This document shows, piece by piece, positions 27,271-39,800 of a stretch of 64,000 nucleotides of DNA. The notes under the pieces are model-generated. The model was not told the DNA's origin. It worked only from the letters and a program-made list of their open reading frames with translations, and ran no database searches. The position numbers and the translations under genes are program-made. The stretch lies in assembly GCA_022316685.1 (NCBI GenBank), contig JAKJHU010000016.1, positions 2,480,001 to 2,544,000 of the forward strand. The letters are read 5' to 3'. The first letter of the stretch is position 1. Every line of letters begins with the position of its first letter. Source of the stretch: Progne subis subis. Lineage: Eukaryota; Chordata; Aves; Passeriformes; Hirundinidae.

Positions 27271-29504
27271 AAAAACTAGTGTTCAGAGACCTTTACAAAT
27301 GACCTTACTGGGGTTTCCAAAATAATTCCCTTTCACTATGTGAAAGCATAATGTTTAGAGACATTGAATTTAATATTTTTTTAAATTTAATATTTTCTAA
27401 AATAATTATGTTGAAGCCCATTTTTCTCCTGCTTTATTTCATTGCTGCTCCTTAGCATAAGTGAGACATAGATAGAGCATCCACATTTTTTAGTATTGCC
27501 TTACCTCAGTAGCTAAATAATCACACCTGAGTCAATGCCTTCTGCATTTTAGGTGAGCTGAAAAATATTCCCTTAAGGAAACTGTAAACAAACTCCAAAA
27601 CTTTGCTCTTTTTAGTGAAGTAGATGTTGCAAATCTGTTACTTCCTAACAAGAGAGTATATTTTCTCTATGAAAGCAAAGAAAAATTACAGTTATCAAAA
27701 TCTGTTCATTCTATTTATGGGCCGTATTTGTAGCCAGCTGATTTTTGCATAATGCCATTTGAAATTATCCATTTAACAATGATGGATGATACAACTGTGT
27801 TGCTCTCCCTCTACTTTGTAACTGATCCGTCTACTTATAGATTGCATTGGACATGTTGCTGATGCTTTATTTGTAAAATTCACTCACATATGTGAGAAAT
27901 TTGTTCGTTAAGTCTTACTGACTTCACAGAGTCTTCTCAGACGAGATATTCCTCTATATAAGCTAAACCAGCTCAATATGTGGAGTGAGAAGACCTGGGA
28001 ATATCGTGAAGTTTAAGTGAATTAGAATTTAAGCAGTTAGGCTAGACCTGAATAAAATGTAATCAATCTGTAAGGCATTCTGAATGTTTAAATTTAAAAA
28101 GTTGCAGTCTTAAATTTCCATCAAAACACTTCATAGTGCTCTTTTCTATTTCTTAGCTATATTTTGCATTTGGTGCAACAATATATTTTTCATGCACAAA
28201 ATATAACTTTAATGCTTTCCTGATAATATTTTCCCTTATCAAATTTTACAACTTCTGTGAAGCATGAGTCCAGAGTTAAAGTTCATGAGCAAATTAATTA
28301 AACAGTAAAAGTTTCCGTGGGCTTTGTTAATGGCTCCGTTTTGCATCCAAAGTTGATGAAGACTTCTGGAGACACCTGGGATGCAGGTTGGAGTCCCTCA
28401 GGAAATGGGGTTGGCTGCACTGCTCTGCTTGAAAGTTTGTGCACAGAAGCACTGGATTTGGAGAGGCGCGAAAATACAGGCGGCCGCTCTTTTCTTTGCC
28501 GTGTGTTAGCAGACATCGATAAGTCGTGGAGATGACCTCCATCTTCCAAAGAGACAGAAAGCTAGAAATGAAGACACATTTCTGTTATCAGTCTGCTGTG
28601 GGTCGTAAGTTGAACTGGTGTTATATTTTCCTCTGAGAGCCACATAGCCTTGACACAGTGTTTAACAGTGTTAAGCTTATTGCTGCTGAGCTAAACATGT
28701 CTGAAGTGAACGATGACCCTCACGTCTTTGCAATAGCAAAATGTCTCCCTGATGTGATCCCGAAGACTTGGAGCATTAAGTTAATTTTCCCCTGGATTTC
28801 TGAGCTGCCTTCTTTTTACCCGGCGGAGAGCTTGTGAAGAATACAGCTTCTGACCGAATGACAGAACATGGAGGGTGAAATTAGATGCATTCAATTAGAA
28901 GATGACAAAAAGCCTGTCTAAATATTTGTCAGGATGCTACTTACAGGACATAGTGTCCAGCCAGGGAAGTGAAAGGCGGACACTCTCGGGACTTAATAGT
29001 CTGGGGGAGGAAAAAATGGGTAAATCATCCAGATTCTTTGCAGGCTTGGAAGGGATAATTGAGGGTATCAAGTTGGCTGCTATGCTTCCAGGGCTAGTGA
29101 TCCCTCTCATGTAATCTCAGATTAGTTCTTTGCCTTTATTCACTTACTACAGAATTAAACATTACAAAGTTTTCTGGACCACTTGAGTAAATAATATTAT
29201 TTGACCACTGGAGGATGATTAGTGCAGTGGTTTCTAGGAGGTATTGAAGAAAGAGGGGCTCCACCTTCTCCTCAATACAAAAAATACACTACAAAACAAC
29301 CAAACAAAAACACCATGGCCACAAAACTTAAGGAAATTAAAAAGGCACAGCAAACTGTTGGCTGTGAGACTGTTGCACAAGAAGATGTACTGGTTTTCCA
29401 GAGAACAAAAGGATGCGCTTGGAAACTTAAATTTGAAATTAGTAGTTAGTTAAACATAAAGAGATCAAAATATGTGGCTTGGTTTAGCTACATCTCTTTA
29501 TCTG

Positions 29505-29570
29505 AAAAATATAATAACTTTTTTAAAGTAAAATAAAGTAAAAAAATATAATAACTTTTTTAAAGTAAAT
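29505..29570. repeat. tandem duplication, 37-bp period
   Basis: The block ATATAATAACTTTTTTAAAG recurs 37 bp later with identical sequence. Confidence 0.85.
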
Positions 29571-30761
29571 TTTTTAAACAAATCTCTGGCTTGTATTTTC
29601 ATACTCAAAAAGTTTTGATTATGAAACTAAAATTAAAAGGTAAATATAGCATATGTTGGTTATTTTAATTTTTTTTTTTCATTTGTGTTACAGCAGTTCA
29701 AGGGAGAATGTGACTATGATAGGGTTAATCCAGCTACATAAAAATCCATGCTGTGTATGATAGTAGTAAAGCTTGTGATCCCTTGATCTTTGATTAGATC
29801 CAAGCTAGTAAATATCTTGTGTTTAATCAGAATGAGTTGTTCTGCATGTAGTATAAGTCACCTTCACAGATGGGATGTAGCAGCAGAGTTGTTCGTGAAT
29901 ATTTGTTTTAATCCCTTCCAGAACAAGCACGCTTTATGTTTCTTTGTTGTAAATCAGATACAAGCAACTAAAGACCAGCATGAAGGAAAGATATTTACTT
30001 GCAGTCAGGAGTAGGACAGTGTGGGAAGCTTTTTTACTTTTAAAGAAAAATGTAACTTAGTAGATTATTAAAAGGTATTTTTTACTATTCCGTAAAGATA
30101 ACTAACGCACTGTGGCTGCCTTTTAAACTGGGATGCAAACATCAATACCTGGAATTTATTCTTAAACTGTCCAGATGCATTTCTGTCTTAGACTATAAAT
30201 ATAAAGAGACCAAGATTTACTACAGTTAATGTTCAGTCTGTATTGTTATCCTGTATTTTAAAGATATTTGGTTACAATGGCTGTTCTCTTTGCTGGCAAG
30301 CTGAAATTACTAAAACATTATCTGTAAGGATACTTGTTTTGTGCGGCGTGTCGGCGTCCTATTTACCTAAATCTGTCATAATTGCCTTCCAATACATCTT
30401 CCTCTGACACACCAAATATTGAAAATGAGATGACTCTTTGCTGGGAGCTTTTCTACCGAATGTCATTTTTCTGTGTTCATAACTTGATGGTAATAACTGG
30501 ACTACCTGTAGTTAAATGCGTCTCAATTTCTCTCACTTATTTTTCCTAATCACCACATGGAGCCTTCAGTGCTCAGAGGTGTGATTAGGTTTAACCTGCC
30601 GTCATATCTGAAGAACTTTCTGTACAACATATTATACATTGCAGGAATTATAGATGTAAATGGTGGGTCTAAGTCTATCTATATAAATAGATATAAAGAA
30701 GAGTTTCTCTCATGCCAAAGTTAACTCCTGTTTGTTGGGTTTTTTTTCCTGTTTTTAACAG

Positions 30762-30898
30762 AAAGACTGGAGAACCCCCGCTAATAAATGGCTGGATTCC
30801 TTACCTTGGAAAAGCTTTGATTTTTAGAAAAGATGCTTACAAATTCTTACTGGATCAGCAAAAGAAACTTGGAGATATTTTCACTGTACATATTGCTG
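30762..30898 (+). CDS. CYP7B1: CYP7B1 exon 2
   Basis: The acceptor is a T-rich tract ending in AACAG at 30757-30761; the donor is G|GTGAGA at 30899. The 137-nt exon starts with the third base of a codon begun in exon 1, then encodes 45 residues from [16 protein letters not shown] to GDIFTVHIA, and ends with the first base of a Gly codon. It covers the proline-rich hinge after the membrane anchor and the start of beta-sheet 1. The human exon has the same length and phase as I recall it. Confidence 0.95.
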
Positions 30899-33800
30899 GT
30901 GAGAAATATTTTAGTATGTATCTTGATTTTTTCCATCAGTGAAGTGAAATACTAATTGAAATGTTTAGTTTAGAATCTTCCTTAACCCAAAACATTTTTC
31001 TCTAGCATAGACCCATAAAAATCCCTCCAAATTACATATATTGTAAGCATAATAATTACCTATAAAGTATCACTATCTGTATGTGGATTTTTTTACATCT
31101 CTAAGGATATAGGTATTTTGACAGATTTTGTAAGTATGTACTGTAGGAACATAGATTTTGTCAGCACATTTAATTGTGTATTGGTGGGTTTTTTTCCTAA
31201 AGAAGGGGGAACTAACATCATCTTGACACCGCACAGAAAAATATCAGATTAAATTTAGAAAACACTTAAGAAAAAAAAGTGCAGAATTTGTTCTCACACA
31301 TCTTACAACTGGTTGACAGGAACACAAGGGAATGAATGACACATTGACTCAGTGATACAATCAGGACTGGAACACAGAAGCTTCCCGTTGCCAGCCTCTT
31401 ACTCTGATCATGCTTGCTGAAAATAACAATATAATAAAGTATGATATAACCTTGCTGCTTCCTATTTATAACTGCATTACTAAGCTAGATTGAATACAAG
31501 CATTTGAGTGATTTCACATAGACACTTAGCTGTGGCAGAAAAACATAGAATAAAACCAAAATCCTGAATGAAAGTTAAATATATTAATTTACATCTATCT
31601 ATAGAGATTTACTTTTTACTAAAGTCAGTATAAAATCCAGTATTTTCTTGTGTTCAGAAAGGCAAGCCCTTATTAATATAGATGGTTATAATCTTCTGCA
31701 CCTTTACATGCTGATATCCTTGTTCAGATGATCAGCTTTATTCTACATAATTTATAGTTATTCCTGTATTTTTAGGGAGTGTGAAACAAAAATGTTAGGT
31801 GTAATGTATAAATTTTGCTTTTTAATTCTAAGGCAGTAGCATTAACTTTATATTTCCATATAAGCAATATTTTGGAATGAAAATATATTTTTTAAAGTCA
31901 GTTAATTTAATTGCAAGCCATTTTTCTTCTTTTAAAGAAATCTGTATTTTTGTTCCTTTGGAAGAGAATTTTTACTGTATTAAATATGTACTTTTTAAAA
32001 ATTCAGTCAAGATTTTGTTTGTTTGTTTGTTTGTTTGGGGTGTTTTTTTTTTGGAAACTGGTATGATCAGATTTTTTGCAACTTGAAACTGAGTTTGGAA
32101 CAGTACAACATCAACTCTTGTTGAAATACAGCTCTTTTTTATTGTTAATTTGAATTCACACAATAACACGTTTGGCTTCTTACAAATACAAATGAATAAC
32201 TATAATTCAGGTATTATCTTGTTACATTCATAAAACCGGATACAGTCGTATATCAGAATCTTAAAAGTGTTTAATCCAATGTTTATTTCTTTTGCCTCTT
32301 TATTATTTTAGGCAAGACTGTGTTTAGCAATTTTGTGTTTAAGCAATCTATGAGTGTAATATAGTTTCAGAAATTTCCATTTGCATGATAAGCAAAATCC
32401 CATCTCAGATAATCCCCCTAAGTTCAAGTGTTTTGAGCCAAGCCTCCCTTGATAAAGACTGAAGTAAATGGAGTTAGTTCTGGATATCATTTCAGTCTTG
32501 TGCAGGGAAATGTTTGATTTTGTGAATTTGTCATAACAGAGACACCACTTTAAGTTCTCTTTTTCGATGTAAAATTGCTGACCATCAGGACTTCACTAAA
32601 GAGAAATAGTTTGTAATCCTCAAGTCAGGGAAGAAACCAAATCTAGTTAGTATCTCCTATCGTGTCCTGATCCGAAGGCATACAGGATTTCTATAATGTC
32701 CTACTGATTTGACAAAGATGATGTTTCTGTGCTCAGCTACATAGCGTAGCCAGCTGTATGTGGACTATCATTACTTTACCCCCCTGGTGGATGTCTAAAG
32801 GTCCTGTCAAAAAATTCTATCAATATATATTGTTCTAATTATTGGTTCTCAAACTAGTTCATTTGGAAAATGCGGAACGATGCTTGGAGTTTCTGGCATT
32901 GCCCCGTACTGGTAACGCGATTTTGCTGATTGTACTTTCCCATGTGATGAGCAAATGATTGTCATCCCTAAAAGTTGCAAGGGACATGGATGTCATCTTA
33001 ATAAAGAAATTAAAAAGCACATCTTTCTATGAGAAACAATGTAAATTCCTGACCTGTCGCAGAAAATAGTTCTCTAATTGGTTTTGTGTGGTGGTGCAGC
33101 AGAATCGTTTTCCCCAAACGTCATGCCAGCGCAGCACCACTGTACATCATTGTCAGCAGTTCAGCAGAATCTCCCTAATAAGAGGACGATTACGTAAATG
33201 TGATAGTCTTGGGGGAAAAAAAAAATAACAGAAAAGAAAAGAATAAGGAGGGGGGAGAGAGAGAGAGAGAGAGTGTGAGAGAGAGAGAGTCTGTGGCGTT
33301 GAGATGAACAGACTTCCCAAGCCTCTCTGCTTGTTAAGGGTCAGCAGCATAGGCAGACGGCTAGGTAAGAACTTAAAGAGCTTGAAACAGTTTTGTCTTT
33401 GTTTTTCAGGATTAAACTTTGTGTCCTTTTCCTCTCAAGTTGGTAGGAGTGATAACAAACCCCGCAACATTCTCTCTAAGATTAACTCACCTTTTAATAA
33501 AATAATCTTAGTGGTTTTTACTAAGCACATTTACCTTTTCAAATACTGCTGCTAAGCCATTCTTTTCTTTAAAGCATGATACACTTACAGTAATATATCA
33601 CATTTTTCTCTCATAGGCAAAAGGTAATTTACATTAACTCCTTACCAGGCTGAAGCCTGCTGCAAGCATTACCGAAAAAACATCCATCATTAGATGCCAT
33701 CTGAAATGCTTGTCTTTCACCATTAGCATTAAAAAGCTCCAGAGTGCATTATTAGAGTAATTTCTTAACTATCATACAAATACTGGCTTCTGTGCTCAGA

Positions 33801-36800
33801 TTTACCAAAGTTGACAATTTTCATATTTTCCACATCAATCTTCTATTTCTAGGAGACTGTAAAAACTAAATGGAGATAACCAGGCTATTTGCAGCATGGG
33901 TGTAGTGCAGACTGAAGAACTGGATAATGAAGTATGAATTCTCTGTAGCCAGTTTAAAAAAAAAAAAAAAAATCAGAGGGCTTTTTGCAGAAACAAGGAT
34001 ACATCTCTTGATTTGATTTGTTTTAACTGCATTAAATAAAATAGCTCAGTGACTTAAAGTATTGAGAATTGGAGTGTGACATTTCTGTATGTACATGTTT
34101 ACTTCATTTTTGGAGTTGAAGGGTTTTTTTTTTACAAACTAAGAGTTAAGCTTAGTCTCTAGTAGTTTCTATATAAATACTTACAATATTTAAGGCTACC
34201 TGATTTGTGGAGATTGTAGCATGCCTCCATTTTTGGCTGATTTGGCATTACTTTTTCTAGTACTCTGATGGAAACTCATGAGTATCAAGATTTTGGATTA
34301 ATTTCAGAAAAGGTTACTTTCCAAATATGATCTTGGCATTAGATGCAGTGGAAAGACATGGGAGTAGAGGGGGAAGCTGCATTTTAAAATACCAAATAAT
34401 AACTGAAAACTTTATATGAAAGGTTTTGATTTACTGGTCTCTGACACCACCAGGGACAATCAATGGGAAGAAACCTCACTGGGACCAAGGACAGGATTTA
34501 AAAAGCAAAACTAAAGACCATATTGGCACTTAAATAATTTAAAATCATAACTTGAGGTGAGAAAGTTTGTTCCACTTGGGATGTTTGCTGTTCAGGGTGT
34601 AGAGGAGGTGTTGGGGCACGGTTTTGTAATTAGCAATCTGTTCCTGTATGGAGGAGACCGAGGTAAGCAGTGTCGCCATGTAGTGCCTCTGTGTGCAAGG
34701 ATGACTGCAATTGTTAAAGGTTCCCATACCTGCTCTCACAACTTTCTAACTGCCATTAATTAGCCCCAGGTTTTAGTACTTTTCTAATTAAGAGATCTAA
34801 AATGAGATTCTCGGTGGCATACATAAACAAGCTGCCTTTGTTATAGGGAGTTCCACTTTTCTGATTATCTAGCCTCTTACTAAATGCGGCAACAAGAAAT
34901 ATATTGGTTTATGTGTTTATATATGTGGTTGACTTGCAGTGATGTGGTCTGGAGCCTGAATTGATTCTACAAAATGAATTATATTTTGGTACATACTTAC
35001 TTTTTGCTACCACGAACCTGATGAGAATAATAAAAACAGGATCTGTAATATTCTTTTTCTCAGGGACTTTTTTTTCAAAGTATGTGCTAGTGGTGACTGA
35101 ATTCTGATTTAAAATTATTATTAAAATAGTTTGTTTGTCTGAAAATTCATTTGCTGAAAATAATTTTCTTAAAAATTATAAGAATTGATGTGCGTTTGCT
35201 AAGTGTCTGATTAAAGATCACAAAGAAACTCATATTTTGCATCAGAAATAAGCAGATGGTGGACAGATGGTTTAAATTAATATTAATTAAAAATCTTAAC
35301 TTAAATTGTTTACCCTGTAAATGCAAAGTTAAGAAGCCAGCTTTCATCTTTAGGGTTAATAACACTCCAAATCTATTTATTAAAAATTGCTCCAATGGGC
35401 ATTCTTTCCAAGCTTTGATCACAAAGATGGTAACCTCAATAAAGATCATGAAAGTAGGTGAAAGCTGGAAAGCTGGAAAGAGAGAGTAATTCTAGGACTC
35501 TTAACACAGGTCCTGCAGAGGTCAAGACTAAAAATTCCTGTTAGCCTCTATAGTCAGAGGAGGTCAAAAAAGAGGACTGAGAATCCAGCATCTCTCTTTC
35601 ATGCTGGTTTCTCAATATACTTATTCTTTAAAATTAAATTTACAGCTATGGTTGATTATGTTACAGTTAAACAAAATCCATGAGCATCTTAAAAACTTTC
35701 ATACACTGTTGACAAAAAAAGAAAAGGGGTTCAAATTCTGTCTTAATATAGCCTTTATATTTCCTTACCAGTTCACTGGGATTGTAGCTGATGTAATTGG
35801 GAGGGGGATTATGGCACCTGGTAATTGTAGAGGAAGTCCAGAGTATACCCAGATACCATAGAGCACTGTGTGTGTGTGTATATAAATCAGAATATGAAAT
35901 AACTATGATAATTCAGATATCACTATATGGTAACCATGGATACTTGACATTTTTAGTGATAGTGACTACTTTATCTCTGGACATCTGTCACAGAGCCAAA
36001 TTTGTTCCGCAGTTAAGCATGTAGTGTTCCCATTAAAACCAAAGGAGATTTGTCCCTTTAGTGAGACAGAATTAGACTGTAAGTGCTGGCAGCGTTGCTC
36101 TTTCCCTGATTTTGTGACTGGGATATTTCACAGAGAAAGTGTACATTTTAATAGGTACCCTTTTTCCCTAAAGCACCTCTTCATTCAAGGTAAGGATCAG
36201 GAACTCTAAATTTAGATCCATCTATAAAAAGGTAAGATTTAATTGAGATTTGGGAGTGTTAGCATTTTGATTCATGGTAGTTCCTCCAAATGCTTTTCTT
36301 CAGCAATTGACTTGAAGTTTAGGGAGAAATTGCAGGACTTCTCTGGCAGGGACAATTTGAAAAAGCATTTAACTTGATGCATTCTTATCCCTCTGTACAA
36401 GGAGCTGGAGGTATGACAGTGTCACCTCATTAAGGACCCTGGGAAGGGTAGGAAGTTGGTGGTGCATTCTGAAACAATGGATCCTAACACTGTGACTGTG
36501 CTAAAAATGATACCTGCTACATTGTAGGCTGTGACTTCACATCTATAAGTTAGTCGTGTTATGGATACTGAACGCATTCTTAACAAAGTTAGCAAAGCTT
36601 CAGGGAAAAAGAGCCAGATGTGAGAGAAGCTTTAAATGTTAGGGGTTTGCAGTGTGCAGTTAAAGCTGTAACTGACAGATTATGAGTTCCTGTGCTTAGA
36701 AAAGAGCTGCCTAGGTTGCATGTTTTCCACTCCAATCCCTGTCATTCACTTTCCTCTGTGCAGGTGAAATGTGTGTGTGTTTCTTGCTTTCTGCTGGTGA

Positions 36801-39800
36801 AAACCTACAGTTTCCAAATGTTGCTATGACTCCATGCTGTATTTTCATGAATTAGACCTGAGTAGTAAATTCTTTATTTCAGAGCACCACAACTGAAGAG
36901 ATCACACACAACTGTTGGCACAAACAGCAGATCCGACTACATGGAAATGGTTTCACATGGATTTTAGAAGAGCCTGCAAAGTGTAAAAACTAGTGAAATC
37001 TGCATCCTGACAAAAAAATCTAAAAAATATTTGTTTCACCATTTTTTAATATTATTTTTCATTGCAGATTTATTCATGAATCTTTGCTTTGGCGTTTATT
37101 TTCTGCATGCTTTTTTCACTGACTTTGGCTTATTTTCAATTACTTCTTCTGGAAGTGTCACCAGATTATAAAAGAGCACATATCTCTAATTATTTTCTGT
37201 TCTTCTATTCAGGTAGGTATATTACCTTTATCATGGACCCATTTCAATATGTCTATGTCATCCGAAACAGCAAGCAACTTGAATTTCATGAATTCGCTAA
37301 TAAAATGGCATCCAAAACTTTTGACTACCCAGCCTTGTCGAAAGGAAAATTCCCTGAACTCAAGGAAAACCTTCACAGAATCTACCAGTATCTACAAGGC
37401 AAGCCTTTGGATATCATTTCTGACCACATGATGAAAAATCTCCAGGATATATTTGAATGGAAATGCTCACAAGCAACAGATTGGGAAACAGAAAAAATGT
37501 ACAAATTCTGCTGCTCTGTAATGTTTGAAGCCAGTTTTGTAACACTATATGGAAGAGTTCCTGCTGCAGATGGCCACAAAGTTATTAGTGAAATCAGAGA
37601 CAAATTTATCAAGTTTGATGCCAGCTTTCCCTATTTAGCTGCAAACATACCAATTGAGTTGCTAGGAGCTACCAAGAAGGTTCGGAAGGAGCTTATACAT
37701 CATTTTTTACTTCAGAACATGACAAAATGGCTGGGAGGGTCAAAAGTGGTCCAAGCCAGACAAGATATATTTGAGAAATATGAGCTGCTTGGAGATTATG
37801 ACAAAGCAGGTAGGAAACTTATGAATGATTGCTTGTCTAAAATAAAATAATTTACTATAGACCTTTGAAATAAAAAGGCAAAATGGCGACCTTGAAATTT
37901 TTTTATGTTCTTTCTAATTGGCTAATGATAAAATGTTTTACTCTGAAACAACCCTCTATGATAATTGATTTTTTTTTTGTGCTGAGGTGGTAAAACAAGA
38001 TACTTAATGGTGATAATGAGAAAGATTATAACTGAGCTGCATTTCCTCCCCTTATTCCCCCCACCCCCCCCGACATTACATTTCAAACTATTCTCATTAA
38101 GCAGAAAATTAGACTTCAGAAGCCTATTGGTCCTCATTAGCATTCACTGATCCTTGGCTGGGTCTGTGTCCTAACATCTTTTAATTAGCACACTGCAAAT
38201 CTAATCAGTGTAATAAACGCTATTAATCTTCCTTTTCACTTATTTTCTCCCAGCACATCATTTTGCCTTCCTGTGGGCCTCTGTGGGAAACACGATTCCA
38301 GCTACATTCTGGGCCATGTATTATCTTCTGCGGCACCCAGAAGCTCTTGCAGCGGTGCGTGACGAGATTGACCATTTGCTGCAGTCAACAGGTCAAAAGA
38401 GAGGGCCCACATATAACATCCACCTCACCAGAGAACAATTGGACAACCTGGTCTACCTAGGTAATTTATTTTTATCTGTTAGGAAGAGAAGAGGGGCTCT
38501 CCCGGCAAACTCGGTTTATCACTCATTTCTGTTTACTGAGAAGGTGGAGGACACAGCTGCCTAATTGACATAATAACACCCATTTACATCAATTATAAAT
38601 TATGTAGTTTATAGCTGTAGATACTCTCATTGCATGTAAACATTAAAGCCTAGGTAATTAACTATGCAAGGTATGCAAAAGGCTAAATCGAAGCTTTGCA
38701 ATTATTAGAAAAAAAGTTGATGCCTATTAAGTTGTTTGATTCTGAGCATCTGCCGAAGTGTTAATGCATTTCAAATACTTCTGTATGGTACTGCCAAGAA
38801 AGACCCTTTTCTGAAATTAAAGTGGAATTGTGTATTTAAACTGCAAATGTACTTTATCTGCAAGCAATTTCTTTCTTTCTCTCTTTAACAAAACAAAAAA
38901 GGCTTCTAAAGCAGGCTTCTGTTGGGCAATGCCTCCAAATAAAATATAAGATAAAAATGTGCAGAGGAGAAATGGTGTTTCAAGTACTTCATTCAAAAGA
39001 GGAAGTTTTAACGGAGCCACACATCTTTCAATTCTGGATCTCCGAGGGTTCAGAGGGAGACCCTTGCCAGTGGTCATTGGAAGTTGTTTCAATCAGGAGC
39101 TGTACGGGCCTTCGGAGCATCAGCTCTTGGTTTCACTTCATTTGGTAGTGCACAGATTCTGGCAAGAAAAATGGTGAAAATAGCCCAAGGGTGGAAAGAG
39201 GGTGTGGCAGGTAGGTACCTAACGTTTAAGCATCTGTAAGTCTCCACAAGTAGTGTTACAAGGGCAGACAACAGCTGAATAAAAAATTAAAGGTTCAATA
39301 AACCTCTGTTTTTAAATATCAAAACCAATCCCGTGTTCAAAACAAGTTCATATCCATAGGTCTTGGTAGCTCATGACCTGAACTGATGCTCCACTCCTAA
39401 ACAAAGCTATGTCAAGGGATGGTGGTGGAGCAGTGCATTCTGTGCCTGGTTTGGATCCTTGTAATAGCTGCCATTCTCCTAGACCATCCAATGTGGCATC
39501 TGTGTGCAAACTTGATTTGGTTAGTACAAATATAAAGTTGAGTCTGATCCATTTCCTTTGTGTTAGAGCATTAATATTAATATTACATATTGTGAATCTA
39601 CAAAGTTGGTTATATCCAGAGTCATGGCTGTTTTGATGCAAATTTATCTCTAACCAATGGAGAACGTTTTTGAAATAGGGAAGGTATTGGATGACAATTC
39701 TGGTGGGTAACATGACTTCCTAAGCATTTAATGGACTTCTAAGGAACACAAGTAAAACTACTTCGCATCAGAGCTAGCATACACCAATAAATAAGTTACC

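Larger units (their letters stand above)
24480..30755. other. intronic DNA without recognised genes
   Basis: AT-rich. It has an A-rich tract at 26,052-26,098, (AAAT)n at 27,244-27,270 and a 37-bp-period duplication near 29,505-29,570. Segments at 26,480-26,790 and 28,290-28,560 retain CpGs and open frames on both strands but match no protein I recognise. Confidence 0.65.
1..30761 (+). other. CYP7B1: CYP7B1 intron 1, 3' portion (inferred); no gene seen
   Basis: No open frame in this stretch has a recognisable product. Those present are short, mostly overlap on both strands, and include low-complexity artefacts such as the Ser/Phe/Leu/Pro repeats read from the TTCC microsatellite. The first recognisable exon to the right begins mid-codon and lacks the N-terminal membrane anchor, so an upstream exon 1 is needed. 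No CpG-rich first exon with a hydrophobic leader was seen here, so the stretch is read as intron. In mammals CYP7B1 intron 1 is very long, as I recall. Contents are a GGAA/TTCC microsatellite, three CR1 remnants, homopolymer tracts and AT-rich unique DNA. An unrelated non-coding gene cannot be excluded. Confidence 0.7.
30899..37212 (+). other. CYP7B1: CYP7B1 intron 2 (6.3 kb)
   Basis: GT...AG intron with phase 1 on both sides. Contents are AT-rich unique DNA, a TTTG repeat near 32,013, a GA-rich repeat near 33,254 and a poly-A run at 33,957. A segment at about 33,060-33,200 is less AT-rich and keeps CpGs, which could mark a regulatory element. No coding exon was recognised. Confidence 0.85.

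Noticed and set aside
37089..37212. Upstream extension of the CYP7B1 exon 3 open frame
   Set aside because: Intronic: the acceptor TCTATTCAG at 37212 and the alignment with CYP7B1 place the exon start at 37213.
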